Source: Clostridiales bacterium (lineage in GTDB: Bacteria > Bacillota > Clostridia > Oscillospirales > Oscillospiraceae). From it: 64,000 bases of DNA. The notes beneath the pieces are model-generated. The model saw nothing but the letters and a program-made list of their open reading frames with translations. It was not told the origin of the DNA and ran no database searches. The position numbers were made by a program, and so were the translations under genes. This document shows positions 25,099 through 33,746 of the stretch, piece by piece (position 1 is the stretch's first letter; each line of letters starts with the position of its first letter). The stretch is from positions 62,001 to 126,000 of the forward strand of contig JAHZBA010000001.1 in the NCBI GenBank assembly GCA_019423635.1, given 5' to 3'.

Positions 25099-25830
25099 AT
25101 GAAAGAGAATGGTACGGTGAAGAGATTACTGCCCAAGGCAATCAGCTTCGATATCTATGGCACGATTATCGACTGGGAGGGCGGCACGATCGAGTGGTAT
25201 CAGAGGTTCATGGACAAGCACCATATCACGCATGTCTCCGCCGCGGAGGTGGAGAGCGCGTGGGAGAAGCTCCAGTTCGAGTATATCCGCAACTACCACC
25301 CGTTCCGGAAGGTGCTCATGGACACCTTTGAAAAGACAGCCTGGTACTATGGCTTCCAGTACGATCCGGAGGATGTGGTCAGCTTTGCCGACGAGATGGC
25401 CAAGATGAAGGCGTTTCCCGACGCGGCCGAGGGCCTGCGGGAGATCCGCAAAATGGGAATCAAGGTGTGCGCCCTGTCCAACGTGGACAACGACATCATT
25501 ACCGAGTCCTTCCGGCATGAGGGCATCGAGATGGACGCCATCGTCACCGCGGAGGATGTGAAGTGCTACAAGCCCCACTATCCTGGCTTCCTCAAGTCTC
25601 AGGAGGTCATGGGCTGCACGGCTGCGGAGATGCACCACGCGGCCTTCGGATTCAAGTATGACTGTGTGCCGGGCAATGCTCTGGGCTACACCACGGTTTG
25701 GATTCGCCGCGGCGACGTGGTGCGGGACGCGATTGACAAGGAGGACATCTGTGTGGGGGACCTGAAGACCTATGCGACCTACCTCAAAGGTCTCAAGGCC
25801 ATCGACGAAGAGAACGGAATCAAGGATTGA
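25099..25830 (+). CDS. HAD superfamily hydrolase (L-2-haloacid dehalogenase-like)
   Basis: A 243-residue cytosolic enzyme with CTAGGAGG before the ATG. HAD motif I is FDIYGTIID with nucleophile Asp18, motif II is the serine of ALSNVDND, motif III the lysine of VKCYKPHYPGF, and the acidic motif IV is weak (FKYDCVPGNALG). The YGT-I-D opening and long helical cap (residues ~30-100) place it with type II haloacid dehalogenases, though many such proteins are phosphatases. As first gene of the operon it may generate a 2-hydroxyacid or remove phosphate from a pathway intermediate; the 2-hydroxyacid dehydrogenase at the operon end makes the first option attractive but unproven. Confidence 0.82.
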   Translation: MKENGTVKRLLPKAISFDIYGTIIDWEGGTIEWYQRFMDKHHITHVSAAEVESAWEKLQFEYIRNYHPFRKVLMDTFEKTAWYYGFQYDPEDVVSFADEMAKMKAFPDAAEGLREIRKMGIKVCALSNVDNDIITESFRHEGIEMDAIVTAEDVKCYKPHYPGFLKSQEVMGCTAAEMHHAAFGFKYDCVPGNALGYTTVWIRRGDVVRDAIDKEDICVGDLKTYATYLKGLKAIDEENGIKD

Positions 25831-25850
25831 ATGACGGTAAGGGATGACGG

Positions 25851-26720
25851 ATGTTAAATATTTTAATAAGCGGTATTCTGCGAGGCGGCATGTATGTGCT
25901 GATTGCGCTGGGATTGGCGCTGGTATACGGCGTGATGAAGATCCCAAACTTCGCCCACGGTGAATATTACCTGATCGGCGCTTATGCCGCTTATTACGCC
26001 TTTGCCGTCTTCGGCTGGCCTCCGGCGATTGCGATCATCTTTGCGGCTCTGGTGGGCTTCGTGTGCGGCGCTCTGATTGAAAAGCTGACCTTTGCGCCGC
26101 TTCGCAAGAGGAACACAGGCGACTGGGTGACCAATGCCTTCATGATCGGCGCGGGCATTCAGCTGATTATACAAAACGGCGCGCAATACATTTTCTCCGC
26201 CAATTATTTCGGCGTGGAAAAGTACTGGGACGGCAATTTCCGGATCGGCGGCTTCAACGTCTCCTATGACCGGCTGATCGCCTTTGGCATCGCGATGGTA
26301 GCGGTGGCGGCGTTCTGGCTGTTCCTGAAGAAAACAAAGACCGGCATCTCAATCCTCGCAGTGGCGGACGATGAGACAGGCGCCATGCTGATGGGCGTGG
26401 ACATCAAGAAAATTCACACCATCACCTATGCCATGAGCTGTATGCTGGCGGCTCTGGCAGGCGCCGCACTGCTCTCCATCACCCCGGCCTATCCCACCAT
26501 GGGTACGGCGCCGAACCTGGCGGCCTGGTTTACGGTGATTCTGGTGGGCGTGGGCAATCTGGCGGCAGTGATTGTAGGCGGCATCCTGGTGGGGCTGATC
26601 GAGGTGGCTTCTGCCTATCTGATCGGCGCGGCATGGCAGAATGTCGTCTCCCTGTCTGTCATTATTCTGATCCTGCTGTTCAAGCCCAACGGCCTGTTTG
26701 GCCGCAAGCAGAAAGTGTGA
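25851..26720 (+). CDS. livH: Branched-chain amino acid-type ABC transporter permease LivH
   Basis: A 289-residue inner-membrane permease with about eight hydrophobic segments. The opening SGILRGGMYVLIALGLALVY, the NFAHGEYYLIGAY motif and the later ADDETGAMLMGVDIKK, where LivH proteins contact the ATPase, identify the family. It works with livM, livG, livF and the downstream binding protein. The importers move branched-chain amino acids, amides, urea or other small polar compounds. It starts 20 bp after the HAD gene. Confidence 0.93.
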   Translation: MLNILISGILRGGMYVLIALGLALVYGVMKIPNFAHGEYYLIGAYAAYYAFAVFGWPPAIAIIFAALVGFVCGALIEKLTFAPLRKRNTGDWVTNAFMIGAGIQLIIQNGAQYIFSANYFGVEKYWDGNFRIGGFNVSYDRLIAFGIAMVAVAAFWLFLKKTKTGISILAVADDETGAMLMGVDIKKIHTITYAMSCMLAALAGAALLSITPAYPTMGTAPNLAAWFTVILVGVGNLAAVIVGGILVGLIEVASAYLIGAAWQNVVSLSVIILILLFKPNGLFGRKQKV

Positions 26721-26734
26721 GGAGGGAGGAAGGT

Positions 26735-27748
26735 ATGGAAAAAACGAAGATGCTCTATGCAGGGCTCTCCAGGCCCCTCAAAAAGGTCGGCCTCTCTCCC
26801 GTCAGCCTGGCGGCGTTCCTCCTGATCGCCCTGTTTCCCCTGGTCTCCCCTAATGAGTACTATACGAAGCTGGGAGTGACCTGCCTGCTCTGGGGAACGC
26901 TGGCCATGGGCTTCGACTTCTCAGTGGGCTATATCAATGTCTCCAACTGGGGCTATGCGGCCCTGATGGGAACGGGTGCGTACATGTCCGCGCTCTTGAA
27001 TCAGTATTTCGGTGTGAATCCCTGGATCGGCATGGCACTGGCCGGCGTGGCTTCGGCCCTGCTGGGACTGCTGATCGCCCTGCTGACCATGAAGATGGAC
27101 GCCATGTTTGCGGCTTTGCTGGCGTGGTTTGTGGGCATTGTGCTGCAGAACACGGTGGCCGCCCTTCCGGATATCACCCGGGGCGCAATGGGCTTGAACG
27201 TCAAACAGCTGTTTGCCACCCCCTGGGCGAAGCCCTATTTCTATGTGATGTTTGTGATGTGCCTGGTGACGTTCTGCGTTTTGCGGAGGATTGTGGACTC
27301 CAAGTACGGCCTCTCCTTCCGCGCCCTGGGACAGGATATTGAGGCGGCGAAGGCCATCGGCATCAGCCCGCTGAAGTACAGAACCATCAACTTCGTGGTC
27401 TCCTGCTTCATTGCAGGGGTGGTGGGCGGCTTCTATGGGCATTATGTTGGTGTGCTCTCCCCCAATGTGCTGGGCACCCGAAACGTGGTGCAGATCCTGG
27501 TGCTGGCCTATATCGGCGGACGCGGAAGCATCTGGGGCCCCCTGCTGGCCAGCTTCATTATCATGCCGGTCTTTGAGGCCATGAACAGCCTGGTGGAGAT
27601 CAAGTATATCATCTACGGTATTCTGCTGATCGTATCCATGATCTTCTTCCCCGGCGGCATCTGCAAGCTGCCGGAAAAGGTCAGGAGCGTCCTGGCAGAG
27701 CGGAAGGCCGCAAAGGCCGCGCAATCAAGTGACCCCATCAAATTTTAA
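26735..27748 (+). CDS. livM: Branched-chain amino acid-type ABC transporter permease LivM
   Basis: I start it at ATG 26735 (GGAGGGAGGAAGG just upstream), giving 337 residues; the open frame continues upstream into livH but without a start signal. Around nine hydrophobic segments, DFSVGYINVSNWGYAALMGTGAY near residue 60, and the cytoplasmic coupling segment GQDIEAAKAIGISPLKYRTINF are LivM features, as is GGRGSIWGPLLASF. It is the partner permease of livH and follows it by 14 bp. Confidence 0.93.
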   Translation: MEKTKMLYAGLSRPLKKVGLSPVSLAAFLLIALFPLVSPNEYYTKLGVTCLLWGTLAMGFDFSVGYINVSNWGYAALMGTGAYMSALLNQYFGVNPWIGMALAGVASALLGLLIALLTMKMDAMFAALLAWFVGIVLQNTVAALPDITRGAMGLNVKQLFATPWAKPYFYVMFVMCLVTFCVLRRIVDSKYGLSFRALGQDIEAAKAIGISPLKYRTINFVVSCFIAGVVGGFYGHYVGVLSPNVLGTRNVVQILVLAYIGGRGSIWGPLLASFIIMPVFEAMNSLVEIKYIIYGILLIVSMIFFPGGICKLPEKVRSVLAERKAAKAAQSSDPIKF

Positions 27749-27770
27749 TCAATGAAGGAGGAACCCGACG

Positions 27771-29030
27771 ATGAAGAAGACAACTTGTATCGTGTTGGCT
27801 CTCGCAATGGTGATGTCCCTTGTGCTCTCCGCGTGCGGCGGTGGAGGCGGCGGAAGCGCTGCGGATGACAAGGTTTTGAAGGTGGCTGTCGGCTGCTCCC
27901 TGACCGGCACAGGCGCCAAGGCGGGCACCGCGTTTGAAGAGGCCACCAAAATGGTTCTGGAGGAGATTGATTACAAGGTGGGCGACTACACCATTGAGCC
28001 CATCATTGTCGATCTGACGGATGACCCGGAGAAGGGCGCCCTGGCGCTGGAGCAGGCCATTGTGAAGGATGGCGCTGAGGTGGCCATGCAGGGCTGGTTC
28101 ACCACCATTGCCATGTCCTCCATGGACGTGGTGGCAAAGTATCAGATCCCCTATCTGTTCAACTATGGCGCGGGCCAGGCGCTGGACGAGAAGTGGGAAG
28201 GGGACCCGGAGCGCTACAGCTACTACATTGGCAAGATGTATCCCACCACAGACTTCATCGCCGAGGAGTACCGGGATCTGTTCAACGCGGCGTTTGCCTC
28301 CGGCCAGATCACCGGAGAGAAGACCATCGCCATCTATGGCGAGGACACCGACTGGGGCCACTCCCTGGGCGACAATCTGAAGAACTATTTCGGCGACGCC
28401 GGCTATGAGATTGTGTACAACGAGTACTTCGCCGCCGGCACCACGGATTTCTATGCGATTCTCTCCAAGATTCAGTCCACCGGCGCATCCATCGTCGGCG
28501 GCACCATCAATACGCCGGCGACGGCCGCCGCCTTCCTCAAGCAGGCGAAGGAGATCGGCCTGGACGCTCAGATTATCTGCCACTCCCTGACGGAGAACGC
28601 GGACTGGTATACGCTCTGCGGTGACGCTGCCAACGGCGTGTTCGACCAGACCGCCACCTACATGGATGAGCGGGGTGCTGAGTTCGAGGCCCGCTGGAAG
28701 GAGAGAATGGGCTATGACGCCTCCATCCAGTGCGAGGCCGTCGCCTATGACTGTGCGCTGTGCTTCGTGGATATGCTGGAAAAGTGCTATGAGAAGTACG
28801 GCGTTCTGGATTCCGCCACCATCTACCAGTATGGCTGTGAGGAGATCCAGACCGGCAACTATGTATTTGACAACTCCATCATGCAGGCCTCCTATCAGTG
28901 GGAGCCCGGCCGGCTGTCCCCCCTGGTGGGCGAGGATAAGTTCTACTACCCCCTGGGTCAGGTGCAAAACGGCCAGCTGGTCGTGGTGTGGCCTGAGTCC
29001 AGAGCTGTGACGAACGCGGTCTTTTCATAA
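27771..29030 (+). CDS. livK: Extracellular substrate-binding lipoprotein of the Liv-type ABC importer
   Basis: A 419-residue lipoprotein: signal MKKTTCIVLALAMVMSLVLSAC with the lipidated cysteine at 22 and a glycine-rich linker. The mature part is a Peripla_BP_6 two-lobe binding protein (VAVGCSLTGTGAKAGTAFEE, DLTDDPEKGALALEQAI, AIYGEDTDWGHSLGDNLKNY). It is longer than LivJ/LivK of enterics, closer to amide- or urea-type binding proteins. Conserved aromatic residues such as Trp in MQGWFTT may sit in the pocket. It lies between livM and livG; the ligand defines the operon's substrate and is unknown. Confidence 0.9.
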   Translation: MKKTTCIVLALAMVMSLVLSACGGGGGGSAADDKVLKVAVGCSLTGTGAKAGTAFEEATKMVLEEIDYKVGDYTIEPIIVDLTDDPEKGALALEQAIVKDGAEVAMQGWFTTIAMSSMDVVAKYQIPYLFNYGAGQALDEKWEGDPERYSYYIGKMYPTTDFIAEEYRDLFNAAFASGQITGEKTIAIYGEDTDWGHSLGDNLKNYFGDAGYEIVYNEYFAAGTTDFYAILSKIQSTGASIVGGTINTPATAAAFLKQAKEIGLDAQIICHSLTENADWYTLCGDAANGVFDQTATYMDERGAEFEARWKERMGYDASIQCEAVAYDCALCFVDMLEKCYEKYGVLDSATIYQYGCEEIQTGNYVFDNSIMQASYQWEPGRLSPLVGEDKFYYPLGQVQNGQLVVVWPESRAVTNAVFS

Positions 29031-29540
29031 AGAGACCTCTCCAATCTGGAAGACCGGGGAATCACTGGGTCGGTCTCTGTACAGATCTTCATACCAGCCG
29101 GATTCACGGGGCGCTTGGAGTCCATGGGACCTCTTGCGCAGCCTCCTCTCAGGGAGCATGGAAACGGTTTTGCGCAGACTTATGCTGTCAGTGATGCTCT
29201 GGATGGAATCCAGGGGAACCGGCGGCCGCAGGATGGCGGATGGATGCAGAACGGCGGCAAGGCCAGTCTGCGGCCGCCCCCTCCCGTATGTTCCGGCTGT
29301 GATCTGAGGGCCCGCGCACCGCGGCAATCTGCGGGAGCGGCGCGTGGATGGAAGATGCTTGCAAAGAGAAGTCCGCTTCTCCGTGCAGGGCAAAAAGAGC
29401 AGGGGACTGTATGGAAGCAGGATGGAAAATCACAGCCTGTGGAGGAACCGCTGTATCCATCCGGAGAGCGGAGAAGGGCTCCTGGGGCCCGGACGGAGGC
29501 GGCGTTTCCCCAATCAATCATCGGAAGGCAGGTGTCAGTT
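29031..29540 (+). other. 510-bp gap inside the liv operon
   Basis: An unusually long non-coding gap between the binding-protein gene and livG. It contains an 11-bp inverted repeat GGCGGCCGCAG (29221-29231) / CTGCGGCCGCC (29268-29278) with a 36-nt loop and no T run. Short frames here lack ribosome sites. It could be an mRNA-stability or attenuation element that lets binding protein exceed ATPase. Confidence 0.45.
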
Positions 29541-30257
29541 TTGGTATTACGCATAGATGGAGTGACCAAGAGCTTTGGCGGACTCACGGCTGTTGACAAT
29601 GTGTCGCTGGACGTCAACAGAGGCGAGATTATAGGAATCATCGGGCCGAACGGCGCAGGCAAGACCACGCTGCTGAACTGTATCTCCGGATTCTACGCGC
29701 CCACCAAGGGCAAGGTGTATTTCAACGATAAGGATATTACCGGCATGACCCCCTATGAGCTGTGCAAACGGGGACTGGCCAGGACCTTTCAAATGGTCCG
29801 TTCCTTCCCGAAGATGACCGCCCTGGAGAATGTGAAGACGGCCATCATTTTTGGCGGAGGGGAGAGGACGGCCGATCCGGACCGGCGGGCCCATGAGATC
29901 CTGGACGAGGTGGGGTTTGCCATGGCCCATGACGCGCTGGCGGAAACCCTGAACACCATGCAGCTCAAGCGGCTGATGCTGGCAAGGGCCATTGCCACCC
30001 GGTGTGAGCTTTTGCTGCTGGACGAGGTGGCCGCGGGCCTGACCACCGCGGAGCTTCCGGATTTCATCGCACTGGTCAAGCAGATTCGGGACCGGGGCGT
30101 CACGATCATCTGCATCGAGCATGTGATGAAGTTCATCACGGATACCAGCGACCGCGTGATCGTCATCAATTTCGGAGAAAAGATTGCGGAAGGAACTGCG
30201 CATGAAGTGCTGAACAATCCGTTTGTGATTGAGAGCTATCTCGGAAGAGAGGATTAA
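29541..30257 (+). CDS. livG: Branched-chain amino acid-type ABC transporter ATPase LivG
   Basis: The start is uncertain: no ATG fits the family's N-terminus, so I choose TTG 29541 (AGGTG six bases upstream), giving 238 residues beginning MVLRIDGVTKSFGG; GTG 29532 is an alternative. Walker A is GPNGAGKTT, Walker B LLLLDEVAAGL, and the H-loop His is in IICIEHVMKFI. The ABC signature is degenerate (LNTMQLKRLMLARAI rather than LSxGQ), which I recall from a subgroup of LivG proteins. It energises import with livF. A rare start codon may limit its synthesis. Confidence 0.88.
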   Translation: MVLRIDGVTKSFGGLTAVDNVSLDVNRGEIIGIIGPNGAGKTTLLNCISGFYAPTKGKVYFNDKDITGMTPYELCKRGLARTFQMVRSFPKMTALENVKTAIIFGGGERTADPDRRAHEILDEVGFAMAHDALAETLNTMQLKRLMLARAIATRCELLLLDEVAAGLTTAELPDFIALVKQIRDRGVTIICIEHVMKFITDTSDRVIVINFGEKIAEGTAHEVLNNPFVIESYLGRED

Positions 30258-30274
30258 CATTTCGAGGTGTATGT

Positions 30275-30982
30275 ATGCTGAAGTTAGATAAAGTTTGCGC
30301 AGGCTACGGGAAGCTGGACATTCTCTGGGATATCAGCTGCGAGGTCAACGACGGCGAGTTTGTCGCCATCGTAGGGCCGAACGGCGCAGGCAAGACGACG
30401 ACCATGCGGGCTATCAGCGGCATGATCCGCCCCAAGAGCGGCTCGATCCTCTTCAACGGGGAGCATCTGGAGGATAAGACCATGAAGCAGATCCATGATC
30501 TGGGCGTGGGCTTCATCACCGACGAGGGCAATCTCTTCTCCGGCATGACGGTGAAGGAGAACCTGTATATGGGCGCGCTGAATATCAAGGACCGCGGCAA
30601 GAGGAACGCGCTGATGGACAAGGTCATCGGGCTGTTTCCGCGCCTGGGAGAGAGAATCAACCAGCAGGTGGGCCTGATGAGCGGCGGCGAGCGCAAGATG
30701 CTGGGCATTGCCAGGGGCCTGATGGCGGAGCCGAAGATGCTGCTGGTGGATGAGCCCTCCCTGGGTCTTGCACCCGCGGTGGTTCTGGATGTGTTCCGGA
30801 CGTTGAAAAACCTGACCCGGGAGGGCATTATCATCCTCCTGGTGGAGCAGAACGTCAATACGACACTGAAGATCGTGGACCGGGCCTATATCCTGGAGAA
30901 GGGTGTGATCAACGGCCAGGGCACCAGCGCGGAGCTGCTGGCCAGCGACTACGTGCAGAAAATGTATCTGGGTATCGAGTAA
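30275..30982 (+). CDS. livF: Branched-chain amino acid-type ABC transporter ATPase LivF
   Basis: A 235-residue ATPase. Walker A GPNGAGKTTTMRAI, Q-loop region DEGNLFSGMTVKENL, signature LMSGGERKMLGIARGLM, Walker B LLVDEPSLGLAP and switch region LVEQNVNTTLK are all intact, unlike the degenerate signature of livG. Length and order (livG-livF) are standard. It starts 17 bp after livG and completes the importer set. Confidence 0.93.
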   Translation: MLKLDKVCAGYGKLDILWDISCEVNDGEFVAIVGPNGAGKTTTMRAISGMIRPKSGSILFNGEHLEDKTMKQIHDLGVGFITDEGNLFSGMTVKENLYMGALNIKDRGKRNALMDKVIGLFPRLGERINQQVGLMSGGERKMLGIARGLMAEPKMLLVDEPSLGLAPAVVLDVFRTLKNLTREGIIILLVEQNVNTTLKIVDRAYILEKGVINGQGTSAELLASDYVQKMYLGIE

Positions 30983-31003
30983 TTTTCCGGAAGATTGTTC
31001 CGG

Positions 31004-31087
31004 CACCGCGCAAGCGGTGAACCCTGATTCTTTAACAATTTAGCGTAAAATCTTCCGTTTTTCGGAAGAGAGCCGCCGGAGGCGGCT
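31004..31087 (+). other. Three successive hairpins between livF and the ammonia-lyase-like gene
   Basis: Exact arms at 31004-31009/31014-31019 (CACCGC/GCGGTG), 31051-31057/31063-31069 (TCTTCCG/CGGAAGA around TTTTT) and 31071-31077/31081-31087 (AGCCGCC/GGCGGCT). No long T run follows, so partial termination or RNA processing that separates transporter from enzyme expression is more likely than a full stop. Confidence 0.5.
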
Positions 31088-31198
31088 TCGCGGGGAGTGC
31101 ATCAGGACTGCCGGGCGAGAGGTTCCGGCACCCGCGACAGGAATTCGTTTTCAAAGGACGGTACGTCCCCAAAAATTTAAATGTGGAGGAATGAAAAC

Positions 31199-31681
31199 AT
31201 GATTGGCAACAAGGTGATCTTCAGAAAGATGATGACTGTGGAGAACGACGGGCATTATTTGGGCAATCTGATCAACGGCGGCAGGATGCTGGACTATTTC
31301 GGCGACGTCGGCACGGAGCTGATGGTGCGCGCCACCGGCGACGGCAGTCTGTTCAGAGCCTATAAGGAGGTGAACTTCCTGGCGCCCATCCATGTGGGCG
31401 ATTTCATGGAGTATCACGGCTGGATTGAGAAGAAGGGCAAGAGCTCCTTCGAGGTCCACTTTGAGTGCTACAAGATCTTCACCATGACGGACGACTATAA
31501 GATGAAGTGCAACTTCATGGACGCTATCCAGGGCGAGCCGGACCTGAAGCACTATAAGAGCGACGCGGCCATGGTGGCCTGCGATCCCCCGCTGCTGTGC
31601 GGCAATGCCATCGGCATTATGATCGTTCCCGAGGAGTTCCAGAGAGAGCCTCTGGACCCCGCCTTCAAGATTGAGAAGTAA
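31199..31681 (+). CDS. Hotdog-fold CoA enzyme, beta-alanyl-CoA / 3-aminobutyryl-CoA ammonia-lyase-like
   Basis: I start at ATG 31199 (GGAGG nine bases upstream), giving 160 residues. The segments GHYLGNLINGGRMLDYFGDV, GTELMVRATGDGSLFRAYKE, VHVGDFMEYHGWIEKKG-like and ACDPPLLCGNAIG closely resemble, from memory, Clostridium propionicum beta-alanyl-CoA:ammonia lyase and the Kal enzyme of lysine fermentation. These remove ammonia from 3-aminoacyl-CoA to give an enoyl-CoA. It opens the enzymatic half of the operon, directly before korDABC, so a 3-aminoacyl-CoA made by the oxidoreductase is the natural substrate to test. A thioesterase or hydratase role is the alternative. Confidence 0.75.
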   Translation: MIGNKVIFRKMMTVENDGHYLGNLINGGRMLDYFGDVGTELMVRATGDGSLFRAYKEVNFLAPIHVGDFMEYHGWIEKKGKSSFEVHFECYKIFTMTDDYKMKCNFMDAIQGEPDLKHYKSDAAMVACDPPLLCGNAIGIMIVPEEFQREPLDPAFKIEK

Positions 31682-31715
31682 TCCAGACTCAGATTGTTGA
31701 TTTGAGAGGCATGCG

Positions 31716-31919
31716 ATGGGAATTGTTAAGATTGATTTTCAAAGATGCAAGGAGTGCGGCTACTGCATCCATTTCTGCCCCAAAAAGGTCTTGACCAAGG
31801 GGACTGCCGTCAATAAGCGCGGGTATTTTCCGCCGGTTGCAGGCGAGGGCTGCATTGCGTGCGGGACCTGCGCGAGAATGTGCCCCGACGCCGCGATCTC
31901 AGTATATAAGGAAGATTAG
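31716..31919 (+). CDS. korD: 2-oxoacid:ferredoxin oxidoreductase delta subunit (4Fe-4S ferredoxin)
   Basis: A 67-residue bicluster ferredoxin. The first cluster motif is CKECGYCIHFCPK and the second CIACGTCARMCPD, eight cysteines in all. It carries electrons from the thiamine enzyme to soluble ferredoxin. It is immediately followed by the alpha-subunit gene, whose ATG lies 9 bp after its stop. Size and position match the delta subunit of four-subunit Kor/Vor enzymes. Confidence 0.9.
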   Translation: MGIVKIDFQRCKECGYCIHFCPKKVLTKGTAVNKRGYFPPVAGEGCIACGTCARMCPDAAISVYKED

Positions 31920-31928
31920 GTGACAGCT

Positions 31929-32999
31929 ATGGGTGAAAAAGTATTTATGCAGGGCAACATGGCGATGGCGGAGTCCGCCATCCGCGCGGGCTGCAAGCTG
32001 TTTTTCGGCTACCCCATTACCCCTTCCAGCGAGGTGGCGGAGTACTTTGCCAAGGCTATGTTTGCCCGCCCGGAGGAGGAGATTACCTTCATTCAGGCGG
32101 AGACGGAGGTGTCCGCGTTCAACATGATCGCAGGCGCCGTGGCGGCGGGCCATCGGGCTATGACGGCCACCTCCGGCCCGGGCTTCTCCCTGGGCCAGGA
32201 GGCCATGTCCTTCATGAGCTGTGCCGATCTGCCGGCAGTGGTCCTGGATATCATGCGGCCCGGTCCCGGCGACGGCGACATCATGGCCGGTCAGAGCGAT
32301 TACTATCAGCTGACCCGGGGCGGCGGCCACGGGGACTACCGCAATCTGATCCTGGCGCCCTATACGGTGGAGGAGGGCTGCCGCCTGATGCAGGAGGCGT
32401 TTGTGCTGGCTGAGAAATACCACAACCCCGTGGTGGTGGCCTCAGACGGCAACCTGGCCAAGCTCCGGGAATCTGTGGAGCTCCCCGGACGGCTGGAGGT
32501 GCCGGCGCCTGAGACACAGTACAATGTGCTCTCCGGGTTTGACCCGGCTCAGCGCGAAAAGCACGTCTTCCTGACGGGCATGAACGGCGTGGCAGAAGTC
32601 ATCATGATAAACGAGCGGCTTCAAAAGAAGTTCCGGGCCATCGAGGAGAACGAGGTTCGCTACGAGCGCTGTCAATGCGAGGACGCGGACATCGTGCTGG
32701 TGGCCTACGGTTCCCTGGCCCGTGTGTGCATTTCCGCCATGAAACAGGCCCGGGAGGAGGGCATCCGGGTTGGCCTGATCCGCCCCATCACGCTTTGGCC
32801 GTATCCTGAAAAGGCCTTCCGGGATTTGAACGGAAAGAAGTTCCTCTGCTGTGAGCTCTCTGCCGGCCAGATGATCGACGATGTGAAGCTGTCTGTGGAA
32901 AACAAGCACGATGTCTATCTCTTCAGCAGGTGGGGAAGCGTTCTCCCGAGTCCGAAAGAGATCCTTGCCGATATTCGTAAGTTAAATGAGGTGAAGTGA
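31929..32999 (+). CDS. korA: 2-oxoacid:ferredoxin oxidoreductase alpha subunit
   Basis: I choose ATG 31929 with AGGTGA five bases upstream (356 residues). The sequence QGNMAMAESAIRAGCKLFFGYPITPSSEVAEY and ATSGPGFSLGQEAMSFM are the alpha-subunit pyrimidine-domain motifs of KorA/VorB. With beta and gamma subunits it converts a 2-oxoacid, CoA and oxidised ferredoxin to acyl-CoA and CO2. The family covers 2-oxoglutarate, branched-chain and other 2-oxoacids, so specificity is open. Its placement with an aminoacyl-CoA lyase suggests an amino-substituted 2-oxoacid. Confidence 0.92.
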   Translation: MGEKVFMQGNMAMAESAIRAGCKLFFGYPITPSSEVAEYFAKAMFARPEEEITFIQAETEVSAFNMIAGAVAAGHRAMTATSGPGFSLGQEAMSFMSCADLPAVVLDIMRPGPGDGDIMAGQSDYYQLTRGGGHGDYRNLILAPYTVEEGCRLMQEAFVLAEKYHNPVVVASDGNLAKLRESVELPGRLEVPAPETQYNVLSGFDPAQREKHVFLTGMNGVAEVIMINERLQKKFRAIEENEVRYERCQCEDADIVLVAYGSLARVCISAMKQAREEGIRVGLIRPITLWPYPEKAFRDLNGKKFLCCELSAGQMIDDVKLSVENKHDVYLFSRWGSVLPSPKEILADIRKLNEVK

Positions 33000-33746
33000 G
33001 TGAAGGCGATTTATGAAAGACCGCAGATCTTCACAGACGCAATTACTACATATTGCGGCGGCTGCGGACACGGGATTGTGAACAAGCTCATCGCGGAGCT
33101 GATTGATGAGATGGGTCTCCAGAAAAACGGCGTGATCGTGTGGCCCATCGGCTGCTCCTGCCTGGCAGACAAGTTCTTTGACATGGATCAGATCATGGCC
33201 CTGCACGGCCGGGCGCCTGCCACGGCCACCGGCATCAAACGGGCGGAGCCCGGCAAGTTCGTTCTGGTTTACCAGGGCGACGGCGACATGGTCTCAGAGG
33301 GCATGGCCGAGATTATGCATGCGGCCATCCGGGGAGAGAAGTTCTCCGTGATTTTTATCAACAATGCGATTTACGGCATGACCGGCGGACAGGTCGCTCC
33401 CACCACGCTGATGGGCCAGAAGGCCACCACGGCACCGATGGGCCGGGAGGCCATTAACACCGGCTACCCCATCAACATGGCGGAGGTGCTGGGTTCTTTG
33501 CGGGGCGTCTGCTACTCCGAGCGTGTGACGGTGACCACGCCGCAGAACGTGATGAAGACGAAGAAGGCAATCAAAAAGGCCTTTGACCTGCAGATGGCCG
33601 GCAGGGGAATGACCTTTGTGGAGGTCCTCTCCCCCTGCCCGACAAACTGGGGAATGCCGCCGGTGAAGGCCCTGGAGTGGATCAACGATGTCATGGTTGA
33701 GCAGTATCCCCTGGGTGTGTTCAAGGACGAGGAGGGTGAGAACTGA
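33000..33746 (+). CDS. korB: 2-oxoacid:ferredoxin oxidoreductase beta subunit (TPP-binding)
   Basis: A 248-residue subunit starting with GTG immediately after the korA stop. YCGGCGHGIVNKL supplies an early cysteine pair, and the thiamine diphosphate motif is GDGDMVSEG with NNAIYGMTGGQ. IGCSCLADKFF is also typical. It has one base of overlap with the gamma gene. It forms the active site with KorA. Confidence 0.92.
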   Translation: MKAIYERPQIFTDAITTYCGGCGHGIVNKLIAELIDEMGLQKNGVIVWPIGCSCLADKFFDMDQIMALHGRAPATATGIKRAEPGKFVLVYQGDGDMVSEGMAEIMHAAIRGEKFSVIFINNAIYGMTGGQVAPTTLMGQKATTAPMGREAINTGYPINMAEVLGSLRGVCYSERVTVTTPQNVMKTKKAIKKAFDLQMAGRGMTFVEVLSPCPTNWGMPPVKALEWINDVMVEQYPLGVFKDEEGEN

